From Hevea brasiliensis (lineage: Eukaryota > Streptophyta > Magnoliopsida > Malpighiales > Euphorbiaceae), in assembly GCF_030052815.1 (NCBI RefSeq), contig NC_079502.1, forward strand, positions 930,001 to 994,000: a stretch of DNA of 64,000 nucleotides. Direction: 5' to 3'. The position numbers were made by a program, and so were the translations under genes. This document shows, one piece after another, positions 20,670-28,833 of this stretch (positions are counted from its first letter, which is position 1; every line of letters starts with the position of its first letter). The notes beneath the pieces are model-generated. The model saw nothing but the letters and a program-made list of their open reading frames with translations. It ran no database searches and was not told where the DNA came from.

Positions 20670-21428
20670 CATGGGTACCAACCAAAGAAATGTGCGAACA
20701 CGTTGTGGTCCTTTCCAACCCCAAATAGAAGACGGTAAAGTACAAGAAGTAGAATTACCTTTACAAGTAATAAGGCTATAGGCAAATTTTACGGTGAAAA
20801 TATTAGACGTGGAAGGTGACAAATAAACTTCATCTTCCCCATTTTCAATTGCCAGGGGAATAGAAGTAGCTATAAGGAATAGAATATTTTGATCGAAAAA
20901 TTCTTCAAACTTCGCCCATCTCCGCAAGCCCTTAGTGTCTTCATAATCATAAACTCCGTCTTGAAGCTAATCGGTAAGATTGGTTTCACAGTAACATTGG
21001 GCAGGAACAGAACACCACGCACCCAAGAATCTAACCAAAATTTCACCTTAAAACCATTACCCACTAAGTAACCAATCCCTTTAATCAATAGCAACCACAA
21101 ATTAAGAACTCCTTTCCACAAATTACAGCAACCAGTTCTGCAAAAAGCTATTCGCATTTCCCCAGTCAAAGCCCATCCCACTTTCATTAAAAAAAGCCTT
21201 ATTAAGCGAAATAGGATCTCTTCGTATTCTATTCCTGAATCTAAGCCTGAGGAACTAATGCCACTTTTCTCTTCCCGTTAGTGCTTTCCCAAATGAAGCC
21301 TCTGCAAACTTTATCAATCTCTTTGCAAATTTGGACTTTCCATGCCAAAATACGAAATAGTGACTAAAACCGAATTAGTTAAGGTGACATACCCTGCTAA
21401 GGACAATTGAGAGGCATTCCAACCCATT
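20670..21428 (-). pseudogene. L1 LINE 5' part: RT C-terminus and zf-RVT, degenerate
   Basis: Minus-strand segments include LSLAGYVTLTNSVLVTISYF (the LSLAGRVTL block of plant L1 reverse transcriptases, near 21390), a WKGVLNLWLLLIKG block followed by GNGFKVKFWLDSWV near 21040, and FTVKFAYSLIT with WGWKGPQRVRTFLWLV near 20700-20810 (zf-RVT). Stops and frameshifts are present. The sequence continues across the Copia insertion into 12183. Confidence 0.75.
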
Positions 21429-21639
21429 TTCTCTCTGCCTTTTGATCTAATTAGTAATTACTTCAAATATGCCTAATATATACTATCTATGCTCAATTTT
21501 AGGGAATACTTTATCCACAACTTGTTTCAATCGTTATGAAACATAAACAATAACAAAAAAAGGAACAATCACTATAATTGTTGATCACTAATAGCCTAAA
21601 AAAGAATTTTATATTCCTTACCTTTTGCATGTTTGACGT

Positions 21640-22560
21640 TATGGTAAGTGTAACTCCTCGTCTCAAATCAAGCTCAAGTTTCAGCTATTCTACAAACGAA
21701 TTTTTCTTGTATTTATTATCCTAATTAATGTAAACATTCAATTGTTTCCATCTTTGGCAACTGCATATGAAACTTAAAAAGTTATCATCTAATCCAATAA
21801 AAGGCGTACAACCACTTAATCGCCCTTTCTTATAAGCATTAAACATGACAAACACCCTGCCAAAACTCCTATTCTATTCTCCTACATAATCACTAAATTA
21901 GATATCAACAATTGATCCAGGCATACACATTTTCAACCTTTTTGCATTATCTTTTAAAATGCTAAACTCCCCTTGATAATTCCCATCCTTTCTTTTTTCA
22001 AGTACTAATGCCTTTGCTCTCTTACACATAGACCAAGATACGTTCACCCTTAATTTCTTCTTGGCCTTTGTCCTCATATCATGCTTATCATGAATGCATG
22101 ATTTGAAATTAGTTGAAACTTTAGGGTTATTTTAAGTCATTTAACTTTTTTGCTGTGGAATGTATGTGTTTCACAATAACCATCCACACATTTCACTCTC
22201 AGCCTTTTAGGTTTCTTTTTCTTAAAGCAATTAGGTACAACATACACCCCTTATCAACTATATGCTTAGCAATAACTTATCTAAATTTCTTAGCATCTAC
22301 ACAAAGACATTCCTAAAGTAAACATAAGGATCCTGGCATTTGGATTGAATTACATCATACTACTTTTTCTCCATCTCAATTCAACTTTTTCATCATATGA
22401 GTCAAATGACTCATAGCTTCCAATCTCATCAGAGTCTCATTCATCGCAGCTGTTATGAGCATCCACATCATAACCAAGACCTTTCCAGCTTACATCAATG
22501 CCTTGTAGATTATCATTGCTAAAAGAGTTCTCACTTTTATCAACAGAACTCACACGAATC
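21640..22560 (-). pseudogene. MULE (Mutator-like) transposase remnant
   Basis: Translated minus-strand pieces match the N-terminal half of plant MuDR-type transposases. They are an acidic leader (SDEIGSYESFDSYDEK near 22400), a DPYVYFRNVFVDAKKFR segment (near 22325), KRLRVKCVDGY (the RVKC block of the MuDR domain, near 22200), VNVSWSMCKRAKALVLEK followed by a PGSIVDI block (near 21915-22045), and GRLSGCTPFIGLD (the start of the catalytic region, near 21825). Several frameshifts and stops separate them and the catalytic core is mostly lost. No terminal inverted repeats were identified. Confidence 0.6.
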
Positions 22561-23767
22561 TCTTTTCTTTTCTTTCTCTTTTAGTAATGCCTTGCAGATA
22601 ACCATCCCATCCACATCATTTTAGGGATTTACCTTGATAATGAAATACTAATTTCCACCCTACTCTACCACTCTCTCATGAAACTCCATTTTTTTAAGGA
22701 AACTAACTTGGCTATTCAGGGTTTGTACAATATATATGTGGGAATTTTTGCCCCTAAAATAATGTGTTTAACATGCACAAGGGCATCATTAACTCCCGTT
22801 GTTCGTCTCCTCTCTATTTAATTCTATCAAAAACACCACCCTCATAAACAAACCACATGCGATAGCTAAACATTGACTGAGTTAGGGGTAACGCTTAGTT
22901 GATGGAATTCGTAGAGATGATGGGATTAATTGAGCTCGTCTAGAGGCTAGGGGCAAATCTTTACTCCCCCATATAGTTGAGGGTCTAAAATGAATTTTGA
23001 TCATTAAAATTTAACTAATATTAATTTGTCAATTCAGGCCTTCTCTGCTTTGAAACTTTATTTTTTTTGGGTTAACAGATCACAGATTTCATTCACTGCA
23101 AATTGGGTTTAGAATATCAACCCCATAGAGAGCCCAAAGATCATAGAGTTAAAAGGGACAAAAAAAAGGGCCTAATAACTGAGCTATTAGTGAAGAAGCC
23201 CACAAACAAACCCTGAGCTACATCGAAGAAAAAAGAGTTGATAGCCAACACTGTGCCGCTTGCCTCCCTACCTCCTCATTGCTTGGAAGAAGACATCTGA
23301 TTTGACAAACCGAACTAAGCTCACACCTAAGTCACCCTTCCATAGAAGAGAGGAGACCTCTAGAGTAATGAAGAACAACCAACTCCGATGATCTGAAGAG
23401 AAGGTCATTGGCTAGAGCTCTCACAACATCAATGCTTTCAAGGGTCAGACGACCACACAGATGAGCTAGCTATAGGACCCTAGAGATATTTGTCCTCACA
23501 GCAGCTAAGAACCCTCTCGTGGGCTAAACTAAAGACTCAAGACCTTACACAAGGCTTCTTTTTCATTAGCATCACAGGTTGAAAAGGAGGCTCCCTCTTC
23601 GATCAAGTGCAACACCTGCACGTAACACTAACAGCCTACCAAAAATCTATGTACAAACTCCGCCCAAAGGAAAGGAGGGACAAACTCATGTGCGAGCGGG
23701 GTAGAGATAGCCATCCCCTTCCCGGAGGGGCAAGGGAATGCAGCATGATTCAGTAAACAATGATAGC
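22561..23767. other. Unassigned repeat-like DNA
   Basis: No gene is supported. The minus strand of 23050-23740 ends in an A-rich tail (the T run near 23060 on the plus strand), like the 3' end of a retroposon, but its translation gives no domain I can name with confidence. 22561-23050 may be the 5' flank of the MULE remnant. Confidence 0.35.
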
Positions 23768-23965
23768 TGTCACCCCACAAATTTGGTCTCCCGGAGAAGT
23801 CCAATTTTTTTCCGCGAGGTTGCCTACAGAGGGAGGTTCAGTAGGTGTAATTCCTTGTGGGGTGAAGGGAAAGTGCATTGCCGGGAGGCAATGTTTTGCG
23901 GGAGTCGATTTTCGGGGCAAACAGGCCAACCGGGCAAGCAGGAGAGTTGCCGAGAGGTGTAGGCC

Positions 23966-24460
23966 AAAATGAGGTTAAGTCTGCCTACTGCACGCCAAAA
24001 TGAGGTTCAGAGGTGCTGGAGGCGTGCTGGGCGCTTGCTGGGGCAAGCCGGGCGATGGGAGGCCCAAAACGAGGTTCACGGGCCAAGTCTGGCGCACAAC
24101 GGGCCCGTCGGGCGTGCGGGCCGCGTGGGAGCAGCGCTGGCGAACAAGGCGCCGAACGAGGTTCATCGCGCGAGCGCGCGGGAAAGGCCGGGCGCGCGGG
24201 ATAGCGTCTGAAACGAGGTTCAAACGCGCGCGGAAAGACTGGGCGCGCGGAGGCCGACGCGCGGCGAGGTTCAAATCGGCGCGAACGCGAACGCCAGCGG
24301 GCAAACGAGGTTCAGCCGCCGAAGCTTCCGAAGCGCTGGAGAGCGCGGGCGCGCGCGCAGACGAAACGAGGTTCGGGCGCTGGAGCCGAGCGAGCGCCAG
24401 CTGGTGCCGCCGCCCAAACGAGGTTCACCCGCGCTGGCAGCCCGCCAAAACGAGGTTCCC
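23966..24460 (+). repeat. Interspersed ACGAGGTTC motif array, 5' LTR
   Basis: Ten copies of a core close to AAACGAGGTTCA. The GAGGTT cores start at 23971, 24002, 24071, 24158, 24215, 24266, 24307, 24368, 24420 and 24452, all on the plus strand and separated by 31-87 bp of GC-rich, CGCG-laden sequence that is not itself conserved between units. It lies just upstream of the LTR TATA box, in the U3 enhancer position. Function unknown. Confidence 0.85.
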
Positions 24461-24532
24461 CGCCAGAAAATTGCCAACCCGCCCAAATTCGAATTTTGGC
24501 CGCCAAAGGGAGTTCCAACTCGGCATGAAGGC

Positions 24533-24540
24533 TATAAATA
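24533..24540 (+). promoter_or_regulatory. TATA box of the TR-GAG LTR promoter
   Basis: TATAAATA, in GGCTATAAATAGGGG, about 390 bp before the gag start codon. Transcription would be expected about 30 bp downstream. The same box is at 27774-27781 in the 3' LTR. Confidence 0.7.
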
Positions 24541-24927
24541 GGGGTTTTTGGCCTTCATTTGGAAAACCAAGAGTCTCCACATGCTCTCAAGCCATTTCAA
24601 AGCTTCCAAGTGTATTTAGCCCACTTTATTGCTCTCTTGTGAGCCTTAGGCTTGTAAAGCTATTTTTATTGAGTAGTAAAGTTACTTTCCCTTTGCCAAT
24701 CTTGTTCCTTGTGTTTCACTCACTCTCTCACCATTTTTACCCTTTGTCACCCTTGTTAGTCTATCTTTATAGACTTTGAGTGTGGAAAGGCTGACTTAGT
24801 CTTGGGGGAAGACTAAGGCCGCACGGTTTGAAGCAAGTTTGAGATGAGCAGACTTCTTACTCCGTGACAGGTGGTATCAGAGCCAGGTTAAGCAATATCA
24901 GAGCTACGGTTGCTCTTGAAGGTGACA

Positions 24928-26997
24928 ATGGCGGACCAGAGTGAGATCACCCTTGGTGTGGGTGTTGCTCCTACGGTTGTGGAGCATGAAGGCGGCAGGA
25001 GAAAAGGCCGAGGTAAATCAAGGGATCCTAGCCGAGCAAGGGAGGACTTGGGAGACTTGGAGAAACGTCTCGCCAAGGTCGAATTGCACCTCGTGAATGG
25101 AGAGGAAAGGTTCGAGGAGGTGGACACCCGCTTGGTGGAGCTCGATGAGAGGATGGAAGAGCTTCGAGGGGATATGCAGGGTGCCTTGAACGCTGCATTC
25201 GACAAGCTGGCTAGTGAAGGTGAGTCCCTACGCCTTTCTCAAATGGGGGAAATTGCTGCCTTAAGGGATGAGAATAGGTCCCTAAAGGAACAATTGGAAT
25301 GGGCCATGGGGAAGTTGAAGGAAGTCGAGCAGCAAGTATCTCTTGTTGCTATGGCCGTGGCACGTGGGGGAGTTGCCACTACTTCCGGGGCTAGCCTTGT
25401 CATTCCTTCGCGTGTGGAGGTTCCGAAGCCAAGTGTGTATGGTGGCGCTAGGAATGCGAAGGAGATTGACAACTTCTTGTGGAGCTTGGAGCAGTATTTT
25501 AGGGCGATTGGCATAACGGATGATGCCAAGAAGGTGGACCATGCGCCCTTGTATTTGGTGGATACTGCGATGGTTTGGTGGAGACGGAGGCACGGCGACA
25601 TGGAGAAAGGGCTTTGCACCATTGCCTCATGGGATGAGTTCAAGAGGGAGCTCAAGAGGCAGTTTTACCCGGAGAATGCCGCGCACGAAGCAAGGGCCAG
25701 ATTGAGGCGTCTGTCACATAGGGGAAGTATTCGGGAGTATGTGAAGGAATTTATGGAGACTTTGTTGGAGATCCCGGACTACCCAGATGCGGAAGCTCTC
25801 TTTGCCTTTACCGATGGCCTGCAGACTTGGGCCCGAATGGAGATTGAGAGGCGTGGAGCACGAGATCTAGCTACCGCCATCTCCATTGCTGAATCCCTCG
25901 TGGAGTTCCAGAGGAGCGAGGGAGGCTACAGCCAAGGCAAGGATGGAAGCTCCAAATCCCACCAGCCGAAGGAGGTGCATCCTAGGAGTCAGAGGGAAGA
26001 CCGAGGTATGCAACGCCCTCCTCTTTCGTGCTTTCTTTGTGACGGACCCCACAGAGCTCGAGAGTGTCCGAAGAAGAGTAAGCTCTCGGCATTGGTCGAG
26101 GAAAGGGAGGAGAGACCTTTCCAACCCAGGGAGGCGACCATGGGATCCTTGCAGCTGAGTGCCCTGAAGGTCCAGGAGAAAGGGACCGTGAATGTGGAGA
26201 AGGGGCGACCTTTTGTCCAGATCGAGGTGGGAGGACAAAAGCTGCGGGCATTGTTGGACACCGGGGCATCCCACAACTTCCTGACGGTGGAGGAAGCTAA
26301 GAGGTTGGGCATCCCGTATGAGAAGGAGATGGGATGGTTGAAGGCAGTCAACTCCACACCCAACCTGATACACGGTGTAGCCCGAGACACTAAGGTACGC
26401 ATCGGTGACTGGAGAGGTACCTTAGATTTCTTTGTTGTCTCTATGGATGATTCTCCATGCATACTTGGGGTCGAGTTCGTGGACCGAGCTAAGGCGATCC
26501 CGATGTTATTCGCCAATAGCATGTGTATCACGGAGGGAGGTGGTACATGTGTGGTGCCGTTGTTGCGAGGGAAGGCGTCCAACACCCTTGCAACCATGCA
26601 TGTTGAGATGCATGATCCTTCGTCAGCTGCTCAGGGAGAGAAGCAGCATGGGAAAGGAGGTGGTACTCCGAAGAAGGATCTGAAGGAGTGTAAGAGGGGA
26701 CACACTCCGAAGTTGCAGAAGGGGCATCCACCAAGGGAGAAGGTGGACTGTGCAAGGGGAGATGCAGTAGCCAGAAGTCCAAAGGAGGAGTCACCGCCGA
26801 GGCAGGAGGGTCCGAGGCGTCATCGCTCGAGGAAGAGCAGGCGGAAGTGCAAAGCCGAGGGAAGAGCTGGTGCACTTAGCCACAGGGACGAGGGAGGTAC
26901 TGCAGGAGCACAGCAAGAGAAGGCCCGAAGCAACACTGCGGTGCATGCCGGGAGGCATGGGAGGAGGTCCAAACGACGAGGGCGTCGTGCGGATTGA
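24928..26997 (+). CDS. Retrotransposon gag-protease polyprotein
   Basis: 689 codons from the ATG at 24928 (context ACAATGGCG); an in-frame ATG at 24910 would add six residues but lies in the leader. Order: basic N-terminus; heptad-like coiled coil (about residues 45-140); a Ty3-type Retrotrans_gag domain (about 165-305) with VWWRRRHGDM and a DGLQTWARMEIERRG segment; a CCHC knuckle CFLCDGPHRARECP (about 367); and a retropepsin domain with the active-site LLDTGASHNFL (Asp about 444) and ILGVEFVDRAKAIPM (about 520). The C-terminal ~150 residues are rich in Lys, Arg, Gly and Glu, where RT would begin in a full element. The frame is fully open. It should form virus-like particles that package its own RNA; polymerase and integrase must come from another element. 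Confidence 0.9.
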   Translation: MADQSEITLGVGVAPTVVEHEGGRRKGRGKSRDPSRAREDLGDLEKRLAKVELHLVNGEERFEEVDTRLVELDERMEELRGDMQGALNAAFDKLASEGESLRLSQMGEIAALRDENRSLKEQLEWAMGKLKEVEQQVSLVAMAVARGGVATTSGASLVIPSRVEVPKPSVYGGARNAKEIDNFLWSLEQYFRAIGITDDAKKVDHAPLYLVDTAMVWWRRRHGDMEKGLCTIASWDEFKRELKRQFYPENAAHEARARLRRLSHRGSIREYVKEFMETLLEIPDYPDAEALFAFTDGLQTWARMEIERRGARDLATAISIAESLVEFQRSEGGYSQGKDGSSKSHQPKEVHPRSQREDRGMQRPPLSCFLCDGPHRARECPKKSKLSALVEEREERPFQPREATMGSLQLSALKVQEKGTVNVEKGRPFVQIEVGGQKLRALLDTGASHNFLTVEEAKRLGIPYEKEMGWLKAVNSTPNLIHGVARDTKVRIGDWRGTLDFFVVSMDDSPCILGVEFVDRAKAIPMLFANSMCITEGGGTCVVPLLRGKASNTLATMHVEMHDPSSAAQGEKQHGKGGGTPKKDLKECKRGHTPKLQKGHPPREKVDCARGDAVARSPKEESPPRQEGPRRHRSRKSRRKCKAEGRAGALSHRDEGGTAGAQQEKARSNTAVHAGRHGRRSKRRGRRAD

Positions 26998-27008
26998 GTG
27001 GGGGAGAA

Positions 27009-28110
27009 TGTCACCCCACAAATTTGGTCTCCCGGAGAAGTCCAATTTTTTTCCGCGAGGTTGCCTACAGAGGGAGGTTCAGTAGGTGTAATTCCTTGTG
27101 GGGTGAAGGGAAAGTGCATTGCCGGGAGGCAATGTTTGCGGGAGTCGATTTTCGGGGCAAACAGGCCAACCGGGCAAGCAGGAGAGTTGCCGAGAGGTGC
27201 AGGCCAAAATGAGGTTAAGTCTGCCTACTGCACGCCAAAATGAGGTTCAGAGGGGCTGGAGGCGTGCTGGGCGCTTGCTGGGGCAAGCCGGGCGATGGGA
27301 GGCCCAAAACGAGGTTCACGGGCCAAGTCTGGCGCACAACGGGCCCGTCGGGCGTGCGGGCCGCGTGGGAGCAGCGCGCGCACAAGGCGCGAACGAGGTT
27401 CATCGCGCGGAGCGCGCGCGGAAAGGCCGGCGCGCGGGATAGCGTCTAAACGAGGTTCAAACGCGGCGCGGAAAGACCGGGCGCGCGGAGGCCGGACGCG
27501 GCGAGGTTCAAATCGCGCGCTGAACGCCATGCGCGCGGCAAACGAGGTTCACCGCCAAGCTTCGAAGCGCTCGAGAGCGCGGCGCGCGCAGACGAAACGA
27601 GGTTCGGCGCGGAGCCGAGCGCGGAGCGCTGGGCGCGCGCGGGCTGCCAGCCCGCCCAAACGAGGTTCACCCGCGCTGGCAGCCCGCCAAAACGAGGTTC
27701 CCCGCCAGAAAATTGCCAACCCGCCCAAATTCGAATTTTGGCCGCCAAAGGAGTTCCAACTCGGCATGAAGGCTATAAATAGGGGTTTTTGGCCTTCATT
27801 TGGGCAACCAAGAGTCTCCACATGCTCTCAAGCCATTTCAAAGCTTCCAAGTGTATTTAGCCCACTTTATTGCTCTCTTGTGAGCCTTAGGCTTGTAAAG
27901 CTATTTTTATTGAGTAGTAAAGTTACTTTCCCTTTGCCAATCTTGTTCCTTGTGTTTCACTCACTCTCTCACCATTTTTACCCTTTGTCACCCTTGTTAG
28001 TCTATCTTTATAGACTTTGAGTGTGGAAAGGCTGACTTAGTCTTGGGGGAAGACTAAGGCCGCACGGTTTGAAGCAAGTTTGAGATGAGCAGACTTCTTA
28101 CTCCGTGACA
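27009..28110 (+). repeat. 3' LTR of the TR-GAG element
   Basis: 1,102 bp. Nearly identical to the 5' LTR in its first ~200 and last ~400 bp, but with many small insertions and deletions in the GC-rich middle. Confidence 0.95.
27206..27702 (+). repeat. Interspersed ACGAGGTTC motif array, 3' LTR
   Basis: Same ten cores, starting at 27211, 27242, 27311, 27395, 27452, 27503, 27544, 27599, 27662 and 27694. Cores are preserved while the spacers differ from the 5' LTR by short indels. Confidence 0.85.
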
Positions 28111-28833
28111 TAGCCAACTAAAGAGTGGATAAATCTCTACTTGAACTGAGGAGCTTTGCCTTTCTAACGCAAATATTAACTCCTAGACTCCCTGGTAATT
28201 TTGGTTATTAGAAATGAATTTTGAAGAATTTGATTGAAATTCAAATTGCCGTCACTCACTTACAATGGTGTTTGATAGATGATTCTCAACTGAGTCGAGA
28301 TAATTCCACTAATGGATACTGTCACGATTCTTTCTGCTACATTTTTCGCAAGGTACTAGCATCCCATTACCATCTATGTTTTGTTTTGGCATGGAATCAG
28401 CTCAAGCATGCACAACATTCCTTTGGCCACTACTCCCTTCGATTTTATTCTAGATCAATGAGTTGGTAAATGAAAAGGCACTACCAAGCGCGCTCACTTT
28501 TAAAAGAAGATATATATATATATATAAGAGGTGAGATGGAGCCATCAGGCAGTATCACGACAGCAAATTTTCACATTAAAAATCATATTGTTCAACTTGT
28601 GCAATGAAGGCGACCAGCACTTCCACCCCTAAAAGCAATGGCTGCTTTCACTATTAGCTGCATGCCTCAATAGTCACCATCAGTCTTATAATATGTAGTA
28701 GTCATTTACACAAGACACACCGAGTTATGTTGATGGAACAAGAGCATGGTATCATAAGATGCCAAGTATTTTGTTGCAAGGCAGTAGCCAGCACAGTTAC
28801 ATAATACTAACAGCACCAAGCAAATGCTGAAGA
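28111..28833. other. Spacer between TR-GAG element and PRP38
   Basis: No coding sequence supported. Contains a (TA)n tract at 28509-28526. The right-hand part should be the PRP38 3' untranslated region. Confidence 0.5.

Larger units (their letters stand above)
11199..21428 (-). mobile_element. 5'-truncated L1-type LINE, split by a Copia insertion
   Basis: The LINE is minus-strand. Its 3' end is a (TA)n tract at about 11203-11226, and its truncated 5' end is at 21428. The 11-bp duplication TTCTCTCTGCC flanks the whole unit (11188-11198 and 21429-21439). LINE sequence is present at 11199-12183 and 20665-21428, about 1.75 kb in all; everything between belongs to the nested Copia element. Removing that element and one copy of CTTGT restores continuity of the zf-RVT region. 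Confidence 0.8.
23768..24869 (+). repeat. 5' LTR of the TR-GAG element
   Basis: 1,102 bp, TGTCACCCCAC to TCCGTGACA. Positions 23960-24460 are extremely GC-rich, quite unlike the rest of the window, and carry the interspersed ACGAGGTTC motif. The 3' third is ordinary AT-richer sequence with a TATA box at 24533. Confidence 0.95.
23768..28110 (+). mobile_element. Young non-autonomous LTR element encoding gag-protease only (TR-GAG type)
   Basis: A 4,343-bp element with 1,102-bp LTRs, TGTCACC...GTGACA ends, a primer-binding site TGGTATCAGAGC (24872-24883), one intact reading frame, and a polypurine tract GTGGGGGAGAA (26998-27008) against the 3' LTR. Only 4 bp, TAGC, is shared as a possible target duplication (23764-23767 and 28111-28114). 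No reverse transcriptase, RNase H or integrase is encoded, and there is no room for them between the gag-protease stop (26997) and the tract. This matches the published idea of TR-GAG elements, which are mobilised by an autonomous partner. An intact frame and very similar LTRs suggest recent insertion. Confidence 0.9.

Noticed and set aside
23966..24460. CRISPR-like array (short repeats with unique spacers)
   Set aside because: Cores are about 10-12 bp, spacing is irregular (31-87 bp), and the array sits in duplicate within retrotransposon LTRs upstream of a TATA box in a plant genome.
23969..24779. Long overlapping open frames in the TR-GAG LTR (up to 259 codons), repeated at 27295-28020
   Set aside because: They are caused by high GC content, which lacks stop codons. 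Both strands are open, spacers shift frame between LTR copies, and the protein is Arg/Ala-rich with no domain.
25239..26597. Several minus-strand open frames of 90-200 codons
   Set aside because: They mirror the intact gag-protease frame and have no motifs.
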